Shown in pieces: positions 23,240 through 35,101 of a DNA stretch of 64,000 bases (position 1 is its first letter; the number at the start of each line of letters is the position of its first letter). The translations under genes and the position numbers were made by a program. Origin of the DNA: Holothuria scabra (Eukaryota; Echinodermata; Holothuroidea; Aspidochirotida; Holothuriidae); NCBI GenBank assembly GCA_037179385.1, contig CM074185.1, forward strand, positions 12,222,866-12,286,865, given 5' to 3'. Below the pieces are notes generated by a model. It was not told the DNA's origin. It made no database searches and worked only from the letters and a program-made list of their open reading frames with translations.

Positions 23240-26200
23240 GACCAGGCGGAGAAGGGGGGTATCGTCACCCGAAAGCGAAATTTATGAGACCAAGTGGATT
23301 TGGTCAATTTTGGGTCGCTGATTCCGAAAATTGAGGGTATACGGGCCATATCCGGGCTTTTCTGCGCCATTTTGACGTTTAAAGTTTGAAGGGCGCCCTC
23401 TATTTATCAAAAATCTCGTTTTCTCCATATATTTAGGGTCCAGTCATTAACTGACGGTGAGGTTTAGACCTAAAATTCTGTAAATGTAATGTCAACTGAT
23501 AAATATGGGGAAATATCAGTATTCATATTAATATGCTTATTAGATAAGGTTAAAGGTCAAGTTATAATGTTAGCAGAGAAATAGGCCGAGGGTTTGAGTC
23601 ATGAAAAATTGCATCAAAATAGACCTGCCTTACACCCTACAAACACCATAAATACTCATTTCAGAGCATGCGGCAGGGCTGGCGCTATCTGAAGACTCCC
23701 TACTACCTCATCTTGGAACAAAGGACCCCTTTTTGAAGACTTAAATTGAATAAGTGTAATGCCGACAACTAGAGCTGGGTTTGTCATCATCGAACGATCG
23801 CGCTGTTTAAGTTGCCATCTTTCTCCAGTTATTAATTATATACAATATATACCACTGTGGTTATGGGACCAAATATAGTACCAGTGCTGTCCAATCAAGG
23901 CTTGACATAAATTGCATGGGACCATTCGGAGAGAACATTTAATGTAATTTCATTAGCCGAGTCTTAATCGGCACGTTTCGAAGAATCGGTCCCGCTGTAT
24001 GGCATGGGGAGTAATATGTGCGTTCACATGGATGTGTATGAAGCCGTGATTGAGGGAAGTGCTCAACTGCCTGTTGGATCAGCACAGGCTGAGGAGAGAA
24101 TTTTTCAGTGCGCGACTATTCATTTAAACGGCCCATTCGCAGGGGTGGTGTTACCTAGAGCCGGAAGTTCGGATTTACTTGGGAAATCTCGATCCCTTGT
24201 GGGACAATGATTACTCCTTCGGATAACATTGTAGCGGGAAATATACGAAAAAAAAATCAAAAACAAAAATTCGCAAGATATATGCTTTTAAATTATAACG
24301 TGTAATTTATGTCATAGCCTTCAATTTGCTATCCGCCTCTCACTAAAGTCCCCCATGGAAAAAATCCCACTGTCATCTGTTCCCCCTTTTTAGTCAAATT
24401 AAAGCAACCCAAATGACACTTTTGAAGCAGACTAAAATATTCTTGGCAGAAAAGTGTACATACGTGTATGGAGGGAAGAGGGCTACAGACACGTCTCGAA
24501 CATCTTCCCACCTGCGTTGCCTGCTCCATCGGCAGATTTGGAGAAGACTTTAACGAAAGGGAGGGAAGTGGAGTGGAGATCACCCATGAATTTTGATGCA
24601 ATTCTACCCCAATAGCCTACGTTAATAATACATCAATAAAATTGGTTTTAAAGATGCAATTGTGATAGAATATCTCATTGATTTATTACAAAGTTCAGTC
24701 TTATGTGTATTTCATATGAGGGCATTGGAGTTTGAGACGAGTTCCAGGAAAAAAAAAACAAATGAAAATTTAGGGAATAAATTCCAAATTTTGGGTAGCG
24801 AAAATTAAGTTGTGGTCAGAAGTCTACCAGAGTAAACTTGAAGCCAAAGTTGAAGAAGTAGCCTATGAAACATGTTCACATCGATCTTTAAATGCTTGAC
24901 ATATTAATTTTCTACCCAAACATGAGATGATGGAGTTAAAGTTCATTTGGCCTTTCTTTCAGTGACCAAACAGAATATTTGGCTTTCATGGAACAATGGC
25001 AAAAAGTACCACAAGGGCCAAGCAAACTGCAAAAGTGCTTGATACCTACGGTTCCTTAGCTAAACGTGACAATTTGTATACACACATTATATATATTTCC
25101 CAGAACAAGGCTATCCGAAGTAGTATTCACTGCCCCACAAGGGATCGAAATTTCCCAAGTAAATCCAAATTTCCGGCCCCAGGTAACACCACCCCTGAAA
25201 ATGAGCCACTTAGATGAATAGCCGCGCACTTAAAAATTTACTCCTGAGCCTATTCTAAGCCCACGTACCGGACAGTTGAGCAATTCCTCGACCACGCCTT
25301 CGTACACATCCACTGTGAATGCCACTTTCTGCACAAATTCCTCATCACTTTGCCATAAAGCGGGGACCGATTCTGAGAACCGCGCCGACGAAGGCTCGGT
25401 AAATGAAATCACTTTAATTTTCTCTCCGAAAGATGTCATAGAATATATGTCAAGTCTTGATTGGGCAACCAAAGTTTTTTTTTACACCAAAATTTCTTTT
25501 TATGCTTCGAAAATATATGTCTAAGTGAAAGCACCCATGAAACACCAATATTAATTCGAAATACATGATTTTTGACGATTTCAAAATTTTGTGACGCCAT
25601 AATTTTGGGGAATTTCCCCCAAATAAAGCGTCATTTTATGTCATACAAACGCGGATTACGACAAAATCATAAACCCAAATAACACCAACTCTTTTCCTCC
25701 TGCTACCTATGACATGCAGAACGCGTTTAGCCATTTCGATATATATATGTGGCTAGAAGAATTAATCCTTTAAATTATGTAAATTTGGGGTGAAAAGCAA
25801 ATTTTTGCTTAAAGACATAAATTCCCATAAAGTTAATGTTTTACGACAAAATTAAAAGTGTGCCCAATCAAAAACGCATTCACTGTGTGTGTGATAGTAT
25901 GGACATTACAAATCCAAATTTTCAAGGTCTTAAATCACAACCCCGAGCACAACATTTAGCGAAAAACCGAACAATAACCAAGCGCCCTTACACTTTAACG
26001 CATTTGTGAGGTTAATAATCGAAACTTTTCGATATGACTAGTTCTACATCTGTCCCCCATAGCTACAATTTGTATGTATTGTATCTAATTAATAACTGGA
26101 GAAAGAAATCAACTAACAGTCGGCATTACAGTTATACAATTTAAGTCTTCAAAAGGGGTCCATTGTTGAACCCTGCCGCGCGCTCTAAAATGAGTATATA

Positions 26201-26618
26201 TGGTGTTTTTAGGGTGTAAGGCAGGTCTATTTTGATGTGATTTTCCATGACTCAAACCCTCGGCCTATATCTCTGCTAACATTATAACCTGAATTTTAAT
26301 CTTATCTAATTAGCATATTAATATGAATACTAATATTTCCCCGTATTTATCAGTTGGCATTATATTTACAGAATTTTAGAACTAAACCTCACCGTTAGTT
26401 AATGACTGGACCGTAAATATATGGAGAAAACGAGAGTTTTGATAAATCGAGGGCGCCCTTTAAACTTTAAACGTCAAAATGGCGCAGAAAAGCCCGGATA
26501 TGGGCCGTATACCCTCGATTTTCGGAATCAGCGACCCAAAATTGCCCAAATCCACTTGACCTCATAAATTTCGCTCTCGGGTGACGATACCCACCCCCCT
26601 CTTCTCCGCCTGGTCAAA
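23240..26618. mobile_element. Foldback-type DNA transposon with very long inverted arms and 8-bp duplication
   Basis: A left arm of about 970 bp (23240-24212) is present in inverted form as the right arm (25130-26615). The right arm is interrupted by about 560 extra bases (25475-26035). Matching blocks include the ends GACCAGGCGGAGAAG / CTTCTCCGCCTGGTC, the 'cattttgacgtttaaa' block, 'gcgccattttgac', 'tccagttattaat' and 'gggatcgaaatttccc'. The whole is bounded by GTTAGTTA at 23232-23239 and 26619-26626. The central spacer (24213-25129) has no transposase. Both arms, read inward, keep a short similar frame (left 24004-24210, right 25472-25230) sharing VDVYE/MDVYE and LPV/CPV words. That may be a relic of captured coding sequence. 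Superfamily is not certain; the 8-bp duplication suggests hAT or a similar group. Confidence 0.85.
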
Positions 26619-27789
26619 GTTAGTTACGTAGAGTTTAACGGCCCAGTTCCAACCTATTGGTTCAAGTCGAGCCGGCCACGGCCTTTTTCCAGTTGTGGCC
26701 CCTGGATTGTTTCCGCTACTCCATTGCTTATGCTCAGCATCACGTACAACGGCAGTAGGTTCCTTTTTTAGAGTCTTTGGTATGACTCGCACTGGCGTAG
26801 CCCAGGATGGAATTTCCGGGGGGGGGGCTAGGTAATAAGTGGGGGGCTGGTACCTCCAAGGGTCAGGCGCGGCAAGACTATCTACGGGGAGCGCCACCAG
26901 CAGTTTGCGCGGAGCGTTCCAAAAATTTTGGGGTTTTACAAACCCTCCAGATGGCTGGAAACGGCACTTCTTACAAGTTTTAAGCCGGTTGCGCCCAGCC
27001 TTGAAATACGAATCTCATGTCTGCCACTGTTCAAATAGTGTGAATGAAAAATCAATCTATGAAAAATGATAATACATACACTTTTGGGGACACAAAATGC
27101 TGGGCATTTCTGATCTGTGTCATGGACTGGAGGAGGAGACTGAAGGGAACCGGTATCTCCCTTTCTCTTGTGAAAAATTTTGAAATTCAGGAGGAGGTAG
27201 ATCGCGCAAATGCGGCAATATTTGAACAGATTTCAGCTTCAAACGGGAAACCAAAATTAGTTGTGCCCCCCTCTGAGTAACTTTTTTTGCGTTATATTTG
27301 CTCCATGCAAAATGGTGCTATGTTTCGCAAAAATTTGAACTGATTATGGCCTAAGTTTTTGAATTTCCTATTTGGAGAACATGAAAATTTTCAAAATCCT
27401 CATTTTTATTCTTTGTAGAGATTTTACACGTGACATACAAACTACCAAAGAAACAATGTTTTCCGGTTTTCAGTGGTGTTGAAATGGAAAATGGTGCAGT
27501 ATTTGTTCAGTCATCGGTACATTACCTAGTCATAATTAAAATATCTCAAAATTAAAATCTCTCAAAAAATTTAAACCGTAAATCCGAAGTATGGATCATG
27601 CGGGAAACACATGAAACGCGGACCTTGTGGACATTTTACAAATCCGTCCGGACGCCAGTGCCAACTAGTAAAAAGAGGACTTCTTGAAGAAATCGTTCTA
27701 CATGGGACTGGTCATGGGAAGGAGTGAGGCACGACATAGGCCTACTTGTTAGGGATGGATGGGAAGAATTATTCGAAGGCACCCTTACC

Positions 27790-28095
27790 CTTGAAGGGCC
27801 AGTCCTCTCACCTCAAACCACAATTTTGGTAGGGTGTACTGAAATTCTCCATTGGCTCAGCTCCTTGATTGACAGCTAGTTCAAACAATGCAGAGTACCA
27901 AAGCTTTTATTCCACAGCATGAACTGTACTGAGAGTGTTTTGTCTATAAACATTGAGCTTTTCTATACTCCACTCGAAGCAATCAACTGTTATTGTCTCT
28001 GGATGAGGATGAATTTCAGACAATTGTTGGAGGAGCTTAAGTAAGAAGGTTAGGAGAATTGGTACTGTTTGGGGTGAGAGGACAGGGCCTTGAAG
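27790..28095 (+). repeat. CTCTCACCCCAAAC MITE, near-complete copy
   Basis: It opens with 'ttgaagggccagtcctctcacc' and closes with 'ggtgagaggacagggccttgaa', an imperfect inverted repeat of more than 20 bp. The interior (gattgacagctagttcaaac, actgagagtgttt, ggatgaggatgaattt) matches other copies in the window. It is about 300 bp with no coding capacity. A target duplication is not clear. Confidence 0.75.
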
Positions 28096-28624
28096 ACATA
28101 TTTTGTGTAGGATAAAGTAAAGGAATGGTAATGTAAGAATGGTCTCCAGTGTATGATTGCCTTGTTTTCAGTAAATCAACCAGTTATAGAAAGGCAGAAA
28201 GGGTCTTAACTTAACAAAGTCAAATTAGAGTTTGCCGCCGAAACGTTCGTTTTATCTTCTAAGTGTAATGCAATAAACGACAGTGCAGATTATATACGGT
28301 ATCTAATTTAGTGAAAGTAATCATTTTGAAGTTATTACTTGATTTCATACGTGCACACATAATGTGTTTTACACACATTCATGCATGTTTTATTAATTGT
28401 TAAACATTTTTTTTTCGTTGGAAGAACTTAATTTCCATTCTCAACATATATACATACAAAACAGCAAATTAAATGATAAAAATAATAATATGTACAAGTA
28501 TTTACAGCTGAATAATTTATCATGCATCACTCTTTCAATAATACCCTGACTCATTATGCAAATACGGTAAAATAACATTTTTCATTTTATTTATTTACTT
28601 TTTAGAAGGAAATACTTCAAAGTG

Positions 28625-28648
28625 TTTTTTTTTTTTTTTTTTTTTTTT
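28625..28648. repeat. Poly-T tract
   Basis: A run of more than 20 T residues, possibly a retroposon tail on the minus strand. No body is recognised. Confidence 0.5.
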
Positions 28649-28827
28649 TGAAGGAACGTTTTATTTTTGCCTTCAAATACATATATATACAGGCAAATAT
28701 ATACAAAGTTTTGCTAAATAAAAATAATAGTGTTTTCCGCTCAAACACTTTATTTTATCAGGAGGTAAAATAAATCTAGGGGACCTGAAAAAATCGGGGG
28801 GATGGGGGCTAGCCCACGCCACTGATG

Positions 28828-28895
28828 ACTCGACCTGGGAAGCGAACCCGGGCTTTCCGCGTGAGAGGCGGCTTTTACCGTTAAACCAAGCATAA
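28828..28895 (-). pseudogene. tRNA-Glu(CTC)-like sequence (tRNA pseudogene or SINE head)
   Basis: Read on the minus strand, TGGTTTAACGGTAAAAGCC resembles a D-arm/A box. CCGC-CTCTCAC-GCGG forms a perfect four-pair anticodon stem with CTC in the loop. GCCCGGGTTCGCTTCCC gives a T-arm/B box. The acceptor stem is not convincingly paired and no mature end is evident. A pseudogene or tRNA-derived SINE head is therefore more likely than a working gene. The hAT-like element ends immediately beside it. Confidence 0.6.
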
Positions 28896-29729
28896 GGTCA
28901 GAAGGATTCGGTAGCGTAAAACGCCAACCCGTACTGCTACGAACTGACTATAACTTAGGCGAACTAAAACTGTGCTATGGCCTGCGATACTTCGAACTCG
29001 AAGCCTAGGCTGGGAGGAAGGTTGAGCGGAAATGACTGATGGAAATGCAGCCCTGGATTTACAGACGCGAATAGTGATAGATCTCTCGAAGATACTTGTG
29101 AGATCGACGACGAGCTGAAACTTCGCCACGTGATTGTCTAGAAGTATTGAAAACGTAGGAAAGATTGCCGTTTGGTCGTTCCATGCACAATTCCGACCGC
29201 ATTTAAAAAAAAAAAATCTCCACACCCGGCGGCGACGCCCCTCCCCATTTTTGGGGGGCCCATTTTTTTTTTTTTTTGGCGGGCAGGTCTGGAGGGGGGT
29301 GCGTTCGCATCCTCCGCACCCCCTGGTGACGGCCCTGTTTAAAGTCGTTAACTTGAATCGTTTTTAAATGTTTTTCGGACAAACGGGAAACGTGTGAACA
29401 CTCTATGATTGTAACCAAACCAAAACTTTTTTGAAGAGATTATATATTTTGTTCAGAAAGGTTCAATTCATACGTTACATTTTCAAGTGTTTTCATTATT
29501 TACAGAATCATCTTCTTTTAGACTGAAAAATAAAATACCTTCTCTTAAAATGCTTTAAATTGGTGTTCTTTGGAAGGAAAAAGAAGCAGATCAAGTGATC
29601 AACAACCCTAAAACATCTTTAAACGTATTGTGTTTGCATTTGACGTAATCTCTGCAATGAACAACTCAGTACACTCGGGTGTGTGAGACAACCTACATAC
29701 CCGAAGTTTCCTAAACACGCACATCCTAA
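28896..29729. other. Intergenic, nothing recognised
   Basis: It includes a T run near 29265 and a G/C-rich patch, 'ggtgacggccctgtttaaag', near 29326. That patch resembles the inverse of 'tttaaggccgtcgccagc' at 41480 and may be an eroded transposon end. No supported gene. Confidence 0.4.
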
Positions 29730-29832
29730 CAGGGGTGGCGCCAGGATTTGCCCGACAGGGAGGCCAAGCTCCCCGAGAGGGGGGCCAGAATTTCAATGCC
29801 CCGACAAAGGCGATGTTATGTCCCGGTTGAGC

Positions 29833-31298
29833 ACTGGCGGTGGAAGCGGGGTGGCGGGGGGTCACGTCCCCCCCTAAATTTCTTAGCGAGGGGACGTCCC
29901 CCCCCCACCTAAAATTCTTAGCGAGGGGACTTCCCTCAGAAAAAAAAAATAGAGAAGAAGTAAAAGAAAGTTGGGAGCCTTGAACCAATTCAAAGTTGAG
30001 ACTATAGTTAACCCACCACTGAACAGAGCAGCCGAAATTGACTTAGCCTATGTTCTGCCATTGTTTGGCTGATTCTTGTCACGGTCCCCTGCGACCATGC
30101 TCTATGCCTGTGACCTAGTATTTGGCTACAAATCATTACAAGAATCTGGCAACCTCGTCCGGTCCGCAAACCAGGTGCATGTAGTATATCACTTGTCCAG
30201 TGAAACCGAACCTTTACTGTACTAGTATTTTCCCTCGGCGAGAAGTGAAGCATTGCCATTGCCATTGCCATCACGTGAACGAACAGTTGACCAGGCTATG
30301 TAATCACCCCTCCCCCATGATCTGGAGGTGTATTTTTTTTTTTGAAGAAATAATAATAAACAGCCTAAACGTTGGAACAAGCAACGATCTAGATTCTAGA
30401 CTATATGCTATTGCAATTAAAGGTCACTAACAGTCGAAACCTAAACCTGCGACCCAACTTTGAAATGTGATTGCCAAGAACCTCAACCACAAACCTAGTT
30501 ATTTTAACAGATTGGAACACGGAATCCGCCAAAAATGAGCGAACCGTATTATCTATTATATAGGAAAATCGCCGAATGGTAGGCTCCGTTCGCATGACGT
30601 GTGCGTACGTATATGACCGTCCGGTTGGAACTTTGGAAGAGTAAGCAGCTACCTCGGTATTCTACCGAGGTAGCCTACACATTGTTCAGAAGTTAGGATT
30701 CATCCTGATCAGATAGGTCTGCATAGGCAGATTCAGACTGATTCCAAGGTAAATATTAATGAATTTACACCAGATTGAAAGTTGAAATGAATCCCGGTGA
30801 AAGTACAAGAATTTCAAGAAGTAGACCTTTAATTAAAATACAAAATCAAAACAAACTTACAGGTGCAGTACCAAACCAAGGGCGAGTGCAGGGGGCAACT
30901 GATTTTAGAGAAGTTAGGTAACTGCGCCTCTTTTCCTTTGGATTTGAAAAATGATTTTAACAAAACCAAAATTAAAAACATAACAACGCAACTGTTGATG
31001 TCCAAGAAATAGCCTATGGGCTATCTGTGAACGCAAATATTTCGCACATTTTTGTCCATTGAATTCACCGTTAAATGTTCCAAAAACGGCTTAGATTGCA
31101 CGAGAGAGCTTGTAGAATCTCAGAGCTTCCAGCGTCCTAAGACGGGCCCTGGATCCACGCCAGTGGGACTTCGCGACTCGCGCTCGTGATGTGCGCTACG
31201 CGCACATAGGGTTCGTTTCACGAGTCCAACTATTCCATCATGTTAGCTGATTGCATCCCCCCCCCCACCCTAAATTTTTATGCTTCAGCCGCCACTGC
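29833..31298. mobile_element. Non-autonomous hAT-like element, 1,466 bp, nested
   Basis: It begins ACTGGCGGTGGAAGC and ends GCTTCAGCCGCCACTGC, a short terminal inverted repeat of the widespread CAGTGGCGG type. GGTTGAGC is duplicated at 29825-29832 and 31299-31306. The empty site is confirmed by the uninterrupted second copy of the host repeat near 45140. No transposase was found. A perfect 12-bp stem-loop (GCTACCTCGGTA, loop ttc) lies inside at 30648-30674. Confidence 0.85.
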
Positions 31299-32344
31299 GG
31301 TTGAGCGTGGCTTTGCAAAGTTTGAGGCACGCGGAGAACGCCGAAATTTGGGCCTTCCTTTTTGACAAATAATTAAAAATCTGGAGTTTATTTGGAGTAA
31401 AAATTAAAACTTATGAAAGAAAATTGGCTTTAATTGGTATAATAATTTTTGGCTGTTTATTGAAAAATCTGTCCTACATAAGGGAAAAATCAAAAACGTT
31501 ATATGGGCGACAGCTGAAATTCTTTTGGGGATACGCATTGAAACACAAGACCTACTTACTAACTGACTTGAGACAAGACTAGAAGTTTGCCAGGAAAGTT
31601 TTTCCCTTTTTTGAACGAATCCTTCAAAATTAAGAGCTTATCATGATGGAGAAATTTGGGATTTTAATGAAAGAAAATTTTGTCTTTTGGTAAGGTTATA
31701 ATGAAAAATTTGGTTTCTTTTATTAAGTGATATGCCTTTCAGAATCAAAATTAGGTAGTATGCCGGGTGATTAACAGAGTTGGCTTTGGTTATTTATTGT
31801 ACGGAGTATCCATCGAAATTGGAAAATTTTTCCATTTTTTACAACCTTCAGTTAATATTGGAGAAAAATTGCAATTTTATGACAGTTTTGGGGTTTTATG
31901 GAGGAATCTGACGTTCTCATGAGGAAAATCAAGCAGGGGTGATCTGAAGTTTTGTTGAAGTTAGTGAATATCATCATGCAGATTTAGGCCCTCGGACCAT
32001 ATTGGAGCATTCTCCAAATATTTGGCCTCGCATATATTTGAAGTTTTATATCTTATTAATTGTCATAGGCGTACGGGAGCGTGTCAGCTGAGTTTGGGAG
32101 GGGGAAGAATCGTTCTTTTGTCCGAAAAATTTAATCCTGCCTGAAAGATTAGCGCCGAGTTTTTTTGAAAAATAGAGAACTCCCGGTCAGCAGGAAATGA
32201 CATTTCCCGGGCTCGTAATTAGAAAAAAAGCAGTCCTTACTTTCAGATTTCTTTCGCAATAAAATTATTTTCACTTCATAATACTGCCCAAAACGAAGAA
32301 TAATTTACAAACACTCATTGTTCTGTTCAGTTATCTGTTCGACT

Positions 32345-32440
32345 AAAACACTATTTATGCGGAGCGCCACCATCAGTTAGCGCGAAGCGTACAGAAAATT
32401 GTTACGAAATCTAACTGCTAAGATAGCCGGAATGGCATTC
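32345..32440. repeat. GCGCCACC/GGCGCG dispersed block inside the larger repeat
   Basis: 'gcggagcgccaccatcagtt', 'agcgcgaagcgtac' and 'gccggaatggcattcccc' mark one more member of the widely scattered family. The equivalent position in the second copy (about 46020) keeps only part of it. Confidence 0.55.
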
Positions 32441-33431
32441 CCCAGACTTGTAACTAGAAATGAAGCAGTCTTTATTTTAAGCTTTCCTTTAAAATGAAAG
32501 TTTCACTTCAATAGAAAAAACCCAACTTGCTATGATCAGAAAAGTACCAAGTAAAAGGTACTGCTACAATTAGATGTAATGGTCTTTTCTCTTTCCGGGG
32601 GGGGGGGGGGGGACTATGCAGCTTAATTGAAAACATACTAAAATGTTTTAACTGTATTAAGAATCTTCGTTGAATTCAGTTGCAACGTCAACTAAATAGA
32701 TGAAATTGTTAAAGTGACTGCCCGAACTCAAGACTATAAAAATGGTTTTGCTCCCAACGTATTTTAAAATCTGGCACGTTTCAAAGTGCCTTCAAATAAA
32801 CTTTCAGTCATACTTATGGGAAGATTTTCTCACACCACTGTTTATCATTATGTGTAGATGAAAACGACATGGCCGATATTCGTTACCTTCGTGAGAATTA
32901 GGCTGTTCGGGCAAGCCAGATGGCAGACCATTCAGTACTGCACTTACATGAACAACCCTTAGTCCGTTTTTGAAAGGAGAATTCGGAATTGTGAGTTTTT
33001 TGAAGATCATGGTCTTTTAGTAAGCAAGATCAAGAGGGTCGTCCGAGTGACTACAGACTCACATCTTTTATCATAGTCTGTAGAAGAAGGATCCCCAACG
33101 AAATTGTATTTTCTCAACAACAGAGGGTGGGTAGCCCGTCCCCGACGGAGGCATGACCTTGCGCGCACGGATTGAAAATTGGATGAAGGTTACAAGAGTC
33201 GTGGTAAGAAGTGATTAAAACTGGTTCAGATATGCATTAAAATAGCCTTACAAAGGAAAAAATAGTTCAAAAAGAAAAAAATCATGGTCATCCATCCAAG
33301 TAACTTCAGTCCTTCAAGGCCTTCCCGAAAATTGCCGTCCTTCCCCGAAGGCGGAAGAGATAGGATAAGGTACATAGAATGGGGTTTAACAGAGTTAACT
33401 GAGAATTGATTTAAAATATTCCGATATGTTT

Positions 33432-34509
33432 TAAAATAGTATTTCAAAACAAAAAATATGTTCTAGATTGTCTATCCAGTAACTTCAGTCCTTGTGGGGT
33501 TTTTCAATTATTTTTTTATTATTTTTTAATTTTAGGCCTCCCCGACGAAACCGCCGACCTTCCCCGACGGGGGGGGGCAGTGTTCCCCGACCATGCCCCC
33601 CTGCCTAATATTAATAACACGTCCAATTTGCAGCAATTTTCATGCTGTGTTATGCACCTTCCCCCAGTAGCATTTAAAGTGTGTGGAAAAAAATTGTTTT
33701 TGAAATTTTTTGAATTTTGAAAATTGTTATTGAAAACATCCACTTCTAAGGATATTTCTATCTGTCTACATGTAGAACTAAATGGCTAAAAATTGAGCAA
33801 GAGTAAGAAATTTGAAGGAGCCCTTCAAGCACCTCCCTTTGACAGATTTTCCATACTGCCTCAACAACTTTTAACAGCTGCGTCCTCTTTTGGGGGGAGC
33901 AATTTCAACTTTCCCAAACTTTCCCTAATGGCAACTTTCCAAATTTTGCCATTTTGAAAAAAATAGTATTTCAAAACAAAAAATGTGTTCTAGATTGTCT
34001 ATCCAGTAACTTCAGTCCTTGTGGGGTTTTTCAATTATTTTTTTATTATTTTTTTATTTTTTAGGCCTCCCCGACGAAACCGCCGGCCTTCCCCGACGGG
34101 GGGGGGGGCAGTGTTCCCCGACCATGTCCCCCCTCCCGCTGGCGCCACCCCTGCCTAATATTAATAACACGTCCAATTTGCAGCAATTTTCCTGCTGTGT
34201 TACGCACCTTCCCCCAGTAGCATTTAAAGTGTGTGGAAAAAAATTGTTTTTGAAATTTTTTGAATTTTGAAAATTGTTATTGAAAACATCCACTTCTAAG
34301 GATATTTCTATCTGTCTACATGTAAAACTAAATAGCTTTAAATTGAGCAAGAGTAAGAAATTTGAAGGAGCCATTCAAGCACCTCCCTTTGACAGATTTT
34401 CCATACTGCCTCAACAACTTTCAACAGCTGCGTCCTCTTTTGGGGGGAGCAATGTCAACTTTCCCAAACTTACCCAAATGGCAACTTTCCAAATTTTGCC
34501 ATTTTGAAA
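33432..34509. repeat. Tandem duplication, unit about 530 bp, two copies
   Basis: 33432-33959 and 33960-34509 are nearly identical, starting 'aaaatagtatttcaaaac' and ending 'ttttgccattttgaaaa'. The second copy has about 22 extra bases around 34135-34155 (gctggcgccacccc) that the first lacks. The two units share their interior, including a G run and 'ggcctccccgacgaaaccgc'. It is recent by sequence identity. Confidence 0.9.
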
Positions 34510-34856
34510 ATATGTTTTTTACTCGGAATAATGGCAATTTTCTGAATTTCGCCATTTTGACGAGCTGTTTAATCTCGGCAGAATGAGAATTTTCCGAATT
34601 TCGTCATATTGACAAAATCATAGATCTCATCAAAAATGCCAATGTTCCCTCATTTTGTCCTTTTTCAAAGATGCTGAATGAAGTATCAATTTTACAAATA
34701 TTGTTATTCTGACGACGAGGTTCTTTTCTGCTTCGATTGTACCCTTTTACTCCTGTTTCAAGATTTCGCTTTCTACGCTAATGGGTTACCGACAAATGAT
34801 ACAAACTTCTTCGGTTTGAAAACAGTGACCTTTTTTCCAAACTTCGTCGGTTAGAA
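34510..34856. other. Intergenic, nothing recognised
   Basis: Several short, related phrases ('attttccgaatttcgccattttgacg') recur at 34535-34620, suggesting a decayed short-period repeat. No gene. Confidence 0.4.
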
Positions 34857-34872
34857 AACAGTGACCATTCGC

Positions 34873-35085
34873 TTTTTTTCTAAAAGTCCCCTCGACTCTC
34901 TGGCGAAGAGCCAAGGGGCGAAAACGAAATATTTACTTCTGGAGGAGTTGTGCTCCCTTAAGGAGCTAAACGTCCTAAATGGACAAGTACGCCCTCCAAA
35001 GGGCAAACATGTGTGGTCGTGCTCTAGACTGGCTGAATAGAACAGAAGCCACACCCTGGATGCAGTTTAACGTCATGCCTAGGAC
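34873..35085 (-). mobile_element. SINE copy A with 16-bp target duplication
   Basis: On the minus strand it starts GTCCTAGGCATGACGTTAAA and ends in 'gggacttttagaaaaaaagc'. AACAGTGACCATTCGC flanks it at 34857-34872 and 35086-35101. The body matches copies at 36300-36511 and 37618-37809. There is no open frame. A long exact duplication plus an A-rich 3' tail indicates LINE-mediated retroposition. Confidence 0.85.
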
Positions 35086-35101
35086 AACAGTGACCATTCG
35101 C

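Larger units (their letters stand above)
26790..28824. mobile_element. Non-autonomous hAT-like element, 2,035 bp
   Basis: The left end CACTGGCGTAGCCC and the right end GGGCTAGCCCACGCCACTG form terminal inverted repeats followed by G/C-rich tracts. Perfect 8-bp duplications ATGACTCG flank it (26782-26789 and 28825-28832). No transposase frame is present. Inside are the dispersed GCGCCACC/GGCGCG block (26880-27290) and a copy of the CTCTCACCCC MITE (27797-28090). Both could be later insertions or part of a mosaic. The insertion split a tRNA-Glu-like sequence from its left neighbour. Confidence 0.85.
29730..33435. repeat. Dispersed ~2.2-kb repeat, copy 1, split by an inserted element
   Basis: The parts 29730-29832 and 31299-33435 align in order and orientation with 45048-46963. 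Shared blocks include 'ggtggcgccaggatttgccc', 'cgacaaaggcgatgt', 'taaaaatctggagtttattt', 'agagataggataaggt' and 'aaccttcagttaatattgga'. A 1.47-kb hAT-like element separates the parts. The left end AGGGGTGGCGCCAG recurs in inverted form at about 34139-34153, a possible terminal repeat. No coding capacity is seen. Confidence 0.75.

Noticed and set aside
28828..28895. A functional tRNA-Glu gene
   Set aside because: Anticodon and T arms are recognisable, but the acceptor stem does not pair convincingly and the sequence abuts a transposon insertion.
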